Translations under genes and position numbers: made by a program
Source of the DNA: Phylloscopus collybita
Taxonomy: Eukaryota; Chordata; Aves; Passeriformes; Phylloscopidae
DNA: 64,000 bases
Direction: 5' to 3'
Assembly (NCBI GenBank): GCA_027886175.1
Contig: JAJNNQ010000018.1
Location: 21,805,001 to 21,869,000, forward strand
Notes under the pieces: model-generated
Databases searched by the model: none
Told to the model about the DNA's origin: nothing
What the model saw: only the letters and a program-made list of their open reading frames with translations
In this document: positions 40,422 to 51,480 of the stretch, one piece after another
How the letters are laid out: each line of letters opens with the position of its first letter
Numbering within the stretch: position 1 is the first letter of the stretch

Positions 40422-43271
40422 CTAAATAACTACATCTAATATTACACAAATGCCACGGATTTGATTTCTTTGATTTCTTTCAGGAAACTAATTGCCACAC
40501 ATAAAAGGGAAAAATTTGCATGCTGTGATTCCACCAAGATGAACCAGCTGGACAATCTGGCCTTTAACATTTTGAAAAACATTTCGTCTTACTGCCACTT
40601 ATTACTGTAATGTTGTGGGTAATAAATAGAAAATCACAATTCTTTCATAGGCACTAAATATGTTTGCACAATATCTTTGTAGTTACGATATTAAAGCCAT
40701 TACAGATATTCATGACTTCAGTTCCTAAAGCCTTCTGGCAAGAAGGTGACTGTTATTAGCTGCACTCCACTGGAAAGATGAAATTCTGGTAAATAAATTA
40801 CTTGCCCAGTCTTGATACTGCCGAGTTGTGTAAAGGTTGTTAGTATTATTATTATTATCTGGGGACTGTGTGGTGATGTTGATTTTAGAAGCTGCGATCG
40901 AGCAATGCTCCTAAACAATCACCAGGAGGAGCAGGTGGCTCCAAATTGCCCACAGGAGGAGGCTGACTTAGCTTCCAGCTTCAAACCACTCTCTGGACGA
41001 ATCTTAGTCCTCTTCAATGACTAGTGTCAACAAACTAAATACTGCTCAATTTAATCATTAGTCTAAATGTGAATGCTCATACACTCTCTCTATGCCTTTT
41101 ATCCTTGAAGACATTTGGACAATAAAATCTTCAGAGCAGATTCCACCTCTAAGCCATCCTGTAAAAAAATATATGGCTATCCATACATAGATACTACTCC
41201 TATCAGCAAGAACTGAAAGTAGGATTTTCCTCATACAGACCTGAAGCACTTAATACAGAAATAGTACTATCCTTTGCTCTGAAGGCACCAAGATGATGTT
41301 TTTATCAAAGCAGGGATAGACTACCTGTCTACTATGACAACATACTGGTATTCTCTGGTATTAGGTAGCAATCAGGTTATGGATGTAAATTAGTGTACCT
41401 ACCAAAACTGCCTTACCCTTTTCAAATACAAGCATTCTGGTCTCTCTTGCCCGTGAACACACAGGAGCTGGCCACAGTAGAAGGCTGTGGAAGTGAGGTA
41501 GGAATGGGGACACTAGGCCCCGTCTCTAGCCACTATGGAAATCCTAGAAACTATAGACAGAATTCTCAGTACTCAAAGAAAATAAGTTTGAAGTATGGAC
41601 CAACCAAACAGGAATCATAATTGGGGCAGTGGACTGGTGATCAGTGCACTGATTTAGAAACATATGGCTTTTTAGACCAACAGTTCCACAGCACAATGAA
41701 CCTTTATGACCTGTTTAATAATAAAATTCTAATAAACTAAGAGTAAGCGGAACAATGTACAACACTAATCAGCACCTGATCTTCCATTGTGAGTTTTTCT
41801 ATACTTAGTAAGAACTGACTCAAACTTCCCTACTGATGCTTAGAAGTTAGGGTTTCAGTTTGTTTCACCTCTGTGTTTGCAGCCAGGGAAATTGTACGCC
41901 AGTGATTTTGTTAGTACTTCAGATCATTTTCTTCAGAAAGTGATGATTTTGAAATGTGGTTTCAATGCTCTTGGGAAATTTCTTCCTAGATTTTCCTCTG
42001 CCCTTGCATAATCTGTACAGGTTTTACACTGGATCTACTGCAGTTTCAGAAGACTTATTGCTACTTAGAAGCAAAAGATCTGAAACTATTGTCACCTGAG
42101 ACTGAATGTGAGGTTTTTTTCAGTACTGATGCAATTAACAGCATTCACGTTTCATGGGCAGTGTTTCATCCCTAACTGATGAGTTTCAGATATACTTGTA
42201 GTTAGCAGTTAAGCACTTTTCTTTCCATCAGTATGCAGCTTGCAGGTTTCCACAAAGTGTACTGACAATAAATTCAGTTACATATCCTTCTTACAAAAGT
42301 AGAAGTTGGATGTCTCCATATACTATTGGTAAGGAAACAGGAGTGAGTAAGAATGCATAATATTTCTTTTTGCTCATACTTCCCTCTCTACTGAAACTTG
42401 TCGAGTAGCACCAGGGTTGAACGGCTGCAACAAAGCTTTCCATCACTGTCAGAAGTGTTTGAATAATGGTACCATGTTAGGGCAGGGTTGAAAGCCCATA
42501 ATATCACTGCTACTGCTTCTTCACATTCTGTCCATCACTAATTCCATGGTGATAGTAATTCCACCACTGTTGCACCCTTGTAAGTATTAAATCATCAGCA
42601 TCAGTATAATACTCTAAAAATAAAAATATGCTTAGGAACCTCTCAGAAAGGGTTTTTAACTTCAGGCCCAAATCTTAACTCACTATGAAACAGAATCAAA
42701 TATTCTTTCGGTGCTGTGACCAAAAAAGAGATGCCAAAAACAAAGCAATGCCTTTGCCCATTTTCAGATTAAATTACTGTTCCTCCACAAAAAACTAAGA
42801 GGGAAATGGGTTAAAACATTTTACTACACGTGCCTCCTTTACTTTATCAGGACTGCAGTTCTGCAGGTATCTCTGTGTTTTTCTATATTCCCAAAGTTCT
42901 CAGAAAATTGATGTTTCTATTACATTTCTGGTCCAGTCAGAAAAAGCAAAAGCAGAAGTCTTACATGAAAACATGTTCATGTTTACCCATGGAGTCTCAA
43001 CATGACACAGGTCCCCAGAGGTAAATCTGTAACACATTAAGACACACAGTTTTGAATTCAAAGCTAAGTGGCTGAGATCCTCAGTCTTCTCAGACCTAAA
43101 TTGTTCAGGGCACAGTACTTGAATTAGGCAAGTCTTCCAACAAGAAGACATACCTGTACCAAGAACTTGGATTTACTTCATTTACCTCATGACAGAAAAA
43201 AAAAAATATACAGAACCTCTAATTTGTCATACTTTCAGTTCTGAAAATTTCCCCATAGTATTTGGGAGTAG

Positions 43272-43293
43272 ATCTCTTAAGGCCTTAAGAGAT
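43272..43293. other. 22-bp perfect palindrome
   Basis: The half-site is ATCTCTTAAGG, with no spacer. Confidence 0.92.
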
Positions 43294-45065
43294 GATTCTT
43301 CACAAATGCTGAACATCTAAAATCCTGTGAAATTTGACAGGGGTTGACTACACTCAGTACCTCTGCAAAATAGAGCTAAAGTAGAAAAACATCTTAACCT
43401 CCTAATGGGACTACTGAAAATCGTAGTTTCAGCAATCAGAATGACAGAAAGCTGGCTCTTTTCCCCTTACAATACAGAAATAATTGACATTTGAAAACTA
43501 TGAAAAGCGGTGCAAGGAAGAGGAATAGATTTGTATTTTAACAAATTTGAGTGAATTGAACAAAATGGCTTTGCTTGGAAGGGCAAAGCAGAAAAGTACC
43601 TCTCTCAAAATAAGGAAGAAATATTTCCTTATGATGCATCAAAGTTTACCTGAAACAGGAAAGTATCCTTTAATTTTCTATTAACCATAGCAAGGGAGGT
43701 GGCTGGCACTCATTCAGAGTAACATTTTCCCACACTCCACCTTACACATTAACACTTTGCAATTTGATAGAAAACATTCTCCAGCCCTTTGGCTCCCTAA
43801 ACAAATTTCAGAGCCAAAGTTCTTCATCCTGTTTTTCAACCGCTCCCTTGCCAGAGTCACTCTTTGTGCAATGGTGAAAAACATTTATCAAGTTTATCTT
43901 GGCTCAGCTGAAAAAGTATCAGACTGAATTAATGGTAAAGAAAAACATGAGATCTTGTAGAAATTTAAAGTCAGGGGGTTTTGTTATGAAATGAACATCA
44001 GATGCAGTTCCAATGTTAGCATAAAATAGACTTCATATGTATTTGTTTAATTACTCAGAATTCTCAGAGAGGTTCTGGCTGCTTCAGCTGAGGATTTGGC
44101 TTACAGCTTAATCAAGGAAACTACTTTCTGAATTCTTGCCTAGTTAGGAATAACTGAATATCAGCAATGACAATATAACCAGGTTTAATAAGTATTTTCT
44201 GCACCTTCTTAGCCCAGTGGAAGCCCACTTCCACACTTGCCTGTTCCTATTATGAAGAATTATCCACATTTGTGTATGAATTATTATAAAATACTTCAGT
44301 TCCATAAGTATTCTATGAAATTTCCAATCTCAGGAGGTATTAAACATTTCTATAGGTATTCCAACTGATATATTTTGTTAAGGATGTTCTGTACATACTT
44401 ATACATGCATACTTTTCTTATTACATCAAGCCTGATCTTAGATATCACTAGCTTTCCTGAACCCTACTTTTGGAATCAGATGCAGATGGCAGAAACAAAT
44501 GTTTTAAATGCAATACGGTATCCACAGTATGTGGATGCAAGCTCTAGGAAAGAATACTGAAGTTAGGATAACCTGATTTGGTGCAGCTGTCAGAGACACA
44601 GAACAGTAGTTTCTGCTATGGCCTGGCAGTCCCTTCAGTCTCCATTTTTGTCTTATAGCATTTAAGCCACAAAGCTTCAGCTGCATGGCATCAACTGTTT
44701 TCATCTGAGGCAAAAAAGGAGTAACTCCAAGGAAGCAGAGCACACAGCTGCTTGCTGTGCTGATCAGTGTTGGCCTATGGTACAGTCCACACTTTGCCAG
44801 AGTTACTTGCCTCCTATAGAGCATAAAAGACATGGCAGTCCAGTGCTACTGTCAAGCACCTGTTTGCGTTCAAGTCTCACACAGCTCTACCAGTGAACTA
44901 AATCTTCATCTTTGCTGCTTTCTACAAAGCTCTCTGAACATACCTTCAACCCTTTCACAGTAGAAAACAATAACACAGCAAACACAAAATGATCATATCA
45001 CTTTGGAGATGTATTTAAGCTGCTCAGCACATGAACTGAGAGGAGACTACATAATCTCCAGCTGC

Positions 45066-45083
45066 ACCACGAGATGGTGCTCA
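45066..45083 (+). promoter_or_regulatory. CTCF-like motif
   Basis: ACCACGAGATGGTGCTCA closely fits the CTCF core CCACNAGRTGGCGCT, with T for C in the GGC part. It is about 140 bp left of the AAAAG microsatellite. Binding is not shown. Confidence 0.4.
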
Positions 45084-45220
45084 GCCCCCTCTCTAAGACA
45101 CGCATGGAGTACACCAAAGTCAGGGAAGTTTGCTTGAACTGGGTACTGGCATTCCCAGCACAAGCGATTTTTTCTATGCAGCCCTGCTGGATATAGCATT
45201 CCCTGACAAATATTGCTGTG

Positions 45221-45221
45221 G

Positions 45222-45252
<31 letters not shown>

Positions 45253-45410
45253 GAAAAGAAAAGAAAAGAAAAGAAAAGAAAAGAAAAGAAAAGAAAAGAA
45301 AAGAAAAGAAAAGAAAAGAAAAGAAAAGAAAAGAAAAGAAAAGAAAAGAAAAGAAAAGAAAAGAAAAGAAAAGAAAAGAAAAGAAAAGAAAAGAAAAGAA
45401 AAGAGAAAAG
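45221..45410. repeat. (AAAAG)n microsatellite, about 190 bp
   Basis: It holds about 37 pentamer units, almost pure, with one interruption of extra A near 45241-45247 and a GAG slip at 45402. In the NRXN3 pre-mRNA it is a long CUUUU tract. All long Lys/Arg/Glu or Phe/Leu/Ser ORFs here are products of the repeat. Confidence 0.99.
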
Positions 45411-48400
45411 GTTCTCCATTTTAAATGTTTTTATGCTGCTCCACCTTCTCTGTTGCATTTTATTATGTTTGAAATAGATCAAAGTATGACTAGTGAGTGA
45501 AATATTATAAACCTTTATTACAATGAGAAGTGGCCAATTTTATTGGTGCTGCTTTCAGTGGCAATGATAATTCAGGAAGCAAGTTTCCTTCAATCTAAAA
45601 TTATCCTAAGCAGAAAAGTATAATAAAATAAATTTGAAGTAACAATCTTTCATTCTTTCTAATATAAGAAATCACAGAACTAAATGAGGCAAGTTTCTGT
45701 CCATCACAAAAAAGATGATATTATCCACACCTATAGCATCAATATTTTGGCAATTCTATGACTATGATTGGTATTTCCATGGGAGAACTCAGTCTGGTGG
45801 CAGAAGAGACTACAATAACAACGTGATTGGAGTATATGCAATTAAAGTTACAGTATAATGCTAACTACTCATGTATGATTTGGCCAACTCTGTACCTGTA
45901 CTGACCTCTAAAAATCTCTGTAGGCCTCTACAAATATGCTTCTACCATCCCGCATTAAAGTTCAGAGTTGCCACATGATGTTTGATGCCATGTTTCACAG
46001 TAGAACTGGCTACATATTAGCAGCAAATATTTAATGTGTAAGAACCCTTATAAACTCCTGGCTTCATTCATTATTCTACTAAGTAAACACTCCAAAATAG
46101 CCTACAAGGAAAAAAACTCTCCCATTTCTACATCTCTTACCAGGGGCCTCTTTGCATTAAAACATTTTTATATTATTTCTGTCTTTTAAAAGGAATGATG
46201 AAATTCCAGCAACATTTGCACAAGGCAGTTTTTTCTCTTGCACTGAATGTGCAAACCCACTTTGTTCAAAATAGAACCTGCACCATTACAAACTACACAT
46301 GTCAACTGTAACGTAGGAATCTGTTCAATATCTAGAACTCCTCACATACATACAAATGGACTTGGCTTTTGGGACTATGAAATGTCAAACACATGACATT
46401 TTCAGGTAAGAAGGCTTGTGGTTTTGCTTGCAGCAGAACAATTTGGCAAATACTGCCTCTCCTCTTGAACCTAAGAACTGAACTCCAGAAATTCAGGAGG
46501 AGAACCCTGCTAGATGGAAGACTGCAACTTTAAATTGTTTAAGTGCTTTGTTTAAGAGCTTGGTAAAGTAGCAACAGCTTGAAACCTGAAAGATGCTCGT
46601 GTGAGTCAAACGCAATACCATTTACATTTCCTCTTTTCTTTACCAGTTCAAAACAGTGGGCTGAATAATTTCAAATACAATTCCCCTACAAGAAAAAGGG
46701 GAACAGAAAACACACTAATCCAAATGATGTCAGCATGCTAGCAGTTTATTAAGACACAATTAAACCCTTACCTACTACTGCATTAACAAGTAATTAACAT
46801 TATAACTTCCCTTGGTTTTTTCAAGCTTTCTGGTGATTCTCTACTCCAATTTCATGAGAAAACAAAAATAATAAAATGTCCTTAGATAATTAAAAATCTA
46901 CCTGGTGATTTGATTTCCTTTTCATAGTCAGTCCTGGACACTGGGAAATCCACCAAAAGGAAGAAGTTATTTTTCCATAATGAAGTCAGCTCATGTGACT
47001 TAAATATAGCAATCACTGGACTGACACATAATCAAAAAGATATTTAACTGGGAAAATCACTTGAGAACTTCACTCATGCTTTCTAACTTTTCACATTCAG
47101 CATGAAAGTGCTCAGCATATTGCATTTTCCAGTAGGTAGAAAATTATTTTTGATGATATAATGAATCTTCACCACTGATCAGACACATCTGTGGCATCTT
47201 GGTCAGGTTTCTTCTTCCATCAAGGCTTCCTACTTACTGTATTTCCTTTGCACAAAAGAAGCAAGAAGGCAACAACTGTCCTCTTGGCCCTGAAATCTCA
47301 AGAATCACCTTTTTTTGAAAGAAGATAAGACATTAGAAAAGAAAGCATTACTGCTGAGAGGTTTGCTTAGAGCACATTTCCAGAGATGCAGCAGCAATGC
47401 AAGCTTGCCATATGCATCATACACCAGCATGCACCAGTTTGACCAAGGAAGAACCTCTCTGGGAGAAAAAGAGTTCTTGTTCTCCATGACTCGTTTTGTC
47501 CCTGCACCAACAATAAACATTTCTAAAATGCTTCTTTCAGAGGCAGACCATGAATCTGCAGCTCATCTTTACCCAGCTCACTCCTCAGCAACCAATATTT
47601 AAGCACAGAAGCATCAATGGATATTTTTTAAGTTAACTTCTTATTCCTGAGCACAATTGCAGTTCTCTGCTCCCACAGAGAAGTTTTCTAGGAGCAGCGC
47701 CTTTTGCCAGACAAACCAGCCTAGCAGTGGAAAATACAGGCAATGTGATGGGTCACAGTGGCAGGACAGTAGCAGTCACTGCTGAAAGCAGTGGGGTGTG
47801 TGAAGATTGTTAAACCTGGAAAAAACCTCTCAGCCGTGGAAAGGCAACTTTTCTCTATTATCAACCCTCTCACCATTCATGGAAACAGTCGCCAATACTA
47901 AAGTCCTAATGCAGTCTCTATTAAATTCTAAGATAATCAACAGCCTAACATTGTAATCCTGGAAACAACATATTTCATACTCCTACACAGCTCCCTGGTG
48001 CTACCTCTCACACAGCAAGTTTGCTCAAACTTAGTGCCTTGTGTAGAAAAAGAAAACCAGTGAAATGGAAAAAGAAATTACCAAACACTTGATGGCTGGA
48101 CACCATAAATGACATTGTTTCAGTCTACCTTTAGCCCTCTCTTTCATTGTACGGCAGCAGAAGCATTGCCTTTTTAAGTTCTATATCAAAATGTTCACAA
48201 GCTTTCAAGGGTATGTTCTTTTCCTGAGTGTACTGGATCTGGCTGAGAATGAGTTGATTTTCTTCAGAGCAACACACATGGTGCCATGTTTTGGATTTGC
48301 GAGCAAAACAATGTTGATAACACACAGGCAGGCAGAGAATGAGAGAGCAGCTGTGTGCTTCTTAACCACCTACAGGGGTTAAACCAAAACACTGAGGAAA

Positions 48401-50135
48401 GTGCAAGTGATGACAGCAGATCTGAAAAGAACGCAAATCAATTTATACAAGGAAAGTGGCCAAAATAACAAAATTAGGTGCTTACATATTTTTCTATCAA
48501 AGCCTTTTTTTCCCCCCAGGCATCCTGGTTGAGATCCTGCAAATATTGCTAAAGAAAAGGGAAAAAGGAAACAAAACTGTTTTCCCCAGATATGAGAAAG
48601 AAAGCTGATAATATAACAACTGGTGGATAAGAGAGAAATGTTGCTGACCACAATTAGTTAATTCAATGTATCATTAAACAAAACCTAGCATCACAAGACT
48701 TCTTCCGAGGTTACTCCTAGCTTCACTAACAGTATCTGTCTTCCCTAAAATTAAAATTAAAAAAAAGAAAAACAAACCTACCTCAAACTTTTTATATTTC
48801 CTAATCTTTGTTATAGCATCCAGGATCCCAATACTTAATTAGCATTTCTAACATTAAATAATAGGTATCTATCTTAGTGACTGACAGGATGATTGGTATG
48901 GTTTTGACCTTCAAAACAGTTCTTTTTTTTAGTTGTAATCCCACAGAAGGCATGAGAGGCTACAGGAATTGAAAATTACATATATATATAAATGTACAAC
49001 AAACAAAAAGACAATCTTTTCAAAAGTCAAAATTAATCAAGAAAAGCTGCTGGGGTAGGAATGATAGTCAGTAAACAAGAAGAGCTGTTTTCCAAAAGTA
49101 GGTCATTGATTCCTGACAGATGACTGCTGAGTTTCCAAGGTTAGTTTTCTTTCTTGTTAGGTCTCACCACAGCAATTCAGGTAAAAATAACGCAGAGCAC
49201 ATTCTGCCAAGCTCTGCTTTCATTCCTGCCATCTCTCCATACTGATGTTTCTCCCTGAGTACTGAAACTGAAGACACAGAATTGAGACTTTGGATGGGAC
49301 AGTATTAACTGGAAGATGAAGGCTGACTCCTGTTAACTAACAGCTGGGCCCAGCTGAATTCTAGCAAATGCTGACTTGTGTTTGTAGCCCAGATCTGTGG
49401 CCCTTGATGAAATATTCTGGGATTCAGGGATCTTGTGATATAGCAAACCGCAGTTTAGGATTGCTCAAACCAATTATGCCACAGCAAAACCTTAATCTTC
49501 ATGGCACTGTCTGGATAAGGAGGATTAAAGACCCTGTGAAAAGCCTGTGCTCATTAAACCCAGTGCTCTGCCCACAATAACGGCAATCACTAGTCCCTCT
49601 TTACCAGTCACTCCTTATCCAATATCCACTGATCCTTAAAGCTCACTGGTTTGGCCTTAAATTTACAGAACAGGTGGCACCCAACATAGCAAGTGTTGTG
49701 CTGATTGATTTTTGTCTTTATAACTATTTAAAGCCTCATTAGAGATGCTCTCTCTGGGATGTTTGCAAAAAAAATTAATAGCGTACAAAATAGAGGTTTC
49801 CTCCTAGATCCTGAGGCATGAGTCTTCAGTTTCATGCCAATGTTCTTTGAATAAAAAAAAAAAAGACTAAATGCTGGCAACTAATTACACCATTACTGTA
49901 ATCTACAGAAGACATATTGTCTAGATATCAGCGAAGTGGAGCAGTTTCTCATATGTGCTTTACGTTTTCTCTCTCATCCAGACGGAAGATGTCCATGTGG
50001 AACCCAGCCCAAAAAGGGACTTATTCTCTCCACTGCAACTGATAATTGCATGGATTCTGCTGCTATCTTTGTAAAGCAAGCTCAGAAGCACCACTCCACT
50101 TTGTAGAGGTACCAACAATCTCTGAGTTGAAAACA

Positions 50136-50578
50136 TGTCCTGGTTTGGGTTAAAGACAGGGTTAATTTTTTGCAGTAGCCATGAGGGTGGGGAGCCTGGA
50201 GCTGTGTGGGCATAGCCAGGGCCCTAATTTTATTCAATACCATTTCATGTCATTGCCAGGGCGGGAAAGGACTCCCCCTCCCTTTTGGGAAGAGTATTCC
50301 TTTCTGGTCATGGGGAAAGCATGGTGGGTGAAGGGTCTGCCTGCCATTGTTTTTCATTGTCCCAGGCTTGGTGGGCATTTTGCACATAAATCACCCTTTC
50401 TTTGTACATTTTTTGTTATTGGTATTGTCGTTGTTCATTTTCTTATCTCATGAATAATTCCAATAAATGGTTCTTAACTTTGCCTTTTGTCCCACCGAAG
50501 GGGAGGGAGGGGTGCGGTTTGTGGTTTTCGTTTCAGTGGGAGTACTAAATTGGAGAATACCATTCCTAAACTACAACA
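50136..50578 (+). mobile_element. Solo LTR of an avian ERVL-type retrovirus
   Basis: It starts TGTCCTGGTTTGGGTTAAAG and ends CCTAAACTACAACA, the TG...CA ends of this LTR type. The polyadenylation signal AATAAA is at 50462-50467, followed by the GTTCTTAACTTT motif that marks the R/U5 part. No primer-binding site or gag follows, and no clear target duplication is visible. It is opposite in orientation to NRXN3. ORFs at 50181-50453 and 50467-50661 are chance frames within it. Confidence 0.88.
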
Positions 50579-50719
50579 TTAAGTCAAGAGGGCATTTTTC
50601 CCACTGGAGACTTGGAATGGGCTTGAATCAAGAAAGTCTGAAACAAGAGATCACTCTGTAGTAGCTGCCACAGGGAAGAGGAATTTGTTGTGTTATGAAA
50701 TAGAGCTCATCTGCACATC

Positions 50720-51480
50720 CAAAAAGGAGCTCAGAGAGACAACATCAGGAGGGGAAGCAAAATAATATCTTCCTGGGTAATATCCAGGGCCATCAGCCCA
50801 CCAGAGACCCATATGCACAAGCCTGGAGGAGCATGGGGCACAGCAGCAGGTGGGAACACAAATCACGGACTCCTGAGCAATGAAAACCTTGTCCAGGTCT
50901 CTTCCAGGGCTGTTTGTGGGTTCCAGTGTCCCAGCATGACACTCATCACTATATGATAGCTGGACCAGCTCTTGATATCACCTTTTAGATTAAGGGGATT
51001 GCTGCACAGGGTGGCATATATGCAATGTCAGGGAAAAGCACTTTGCAGTCAGACAGACTTAGTATGGGATGTTTAGGGAAGAAACCAAAGGCACAAAAAG
51101 GGAGAAGTTAAGGTGACTTTGGGAAAAGCAAGAATAGGAAAATAAATATAGGGGTAAGGGGCTAAAAAGGGCTGTGTATGTAAATAGTTGCAGATCAGTA
51201 TGTTTATCTGATCAGTGCAGCCTGTCTTATTAAATTCCTTTCTATGTCTTTCCTGGGTGAGAGCCCTTTATTCTCTGTGCATGAGAGTGTAAGGGACTAC
51301 GAGTGCTGTGACTGGAGTCAGACCATGGGGTCAAGAGGTCCGGATATTCACGGTGCCAGAGACTGGAAAGAATGCAGATCTGTGAGCAAGCATGCGAACT
51401 CTAGCAGTGGGCCTGCCAAGAACACATCTTCAGCTTGCTACAAATAGAACCTGGGAGCAAGCAGTGGCAGTAGCTTCACC
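50720..51480 (+). mobile_element. Probable second LTR/ERV-derived segment
   Basis: This GC-richer segment includes AAAGGGAGAAGTTAAGGTGA, AATATAGGGGTAAGGGGCTA, TCTTATTAAATTCCTTTCTA (ATTAAA signal at 51229-51234), GTCTTTCCTGGGTGAGAGCC and GGTCCGGATATTCACGGTGC. That order (purine-rich U3, poly-A signal, then a GC-rich U5) resembles another avian endogenous retroviral LTR family. I cannot name the family, and both borders are approximate. The adjacent LTR at 50136 has different ends, so these are not a provirus pair. Confidence 0.45.

Larger units (their letters stand above)
35686..50135. other. Intron stretch, mostly unrecognised
   Basis: Over 14 kb with only the inverted repeats at 40400 and 43272, a CTCF-like motif at 45066 and the AAAAG microsatellite at 45221. 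A pyrimidine-rich stretch occurs at 38870-39070. No exon is recognised on either strand. Confidence 0.6.

Noticed and set aside
40452..40486. Strong plus-strand acceptor-like TTGATTTCTTTCAG
   Set aside because: It is antisense to NRXN3, with no open frame or donor downstream that forms a plausible exon.
45130..45482. Overlapping Lys/Arg/Glu and Phe/Leu/Ser ORFs of 68-115 codons on both strands
   Set aside because: They are read through the (AAAAG)n microsatellite, whose pentamer has no stop in these frames.
50136..51480. Possible full provirus between the two LTR-like segments
   Set aside because: Only about 140 bp lie between them, there is no primer-binding site, gag or pol, and the two segments do not match each other.
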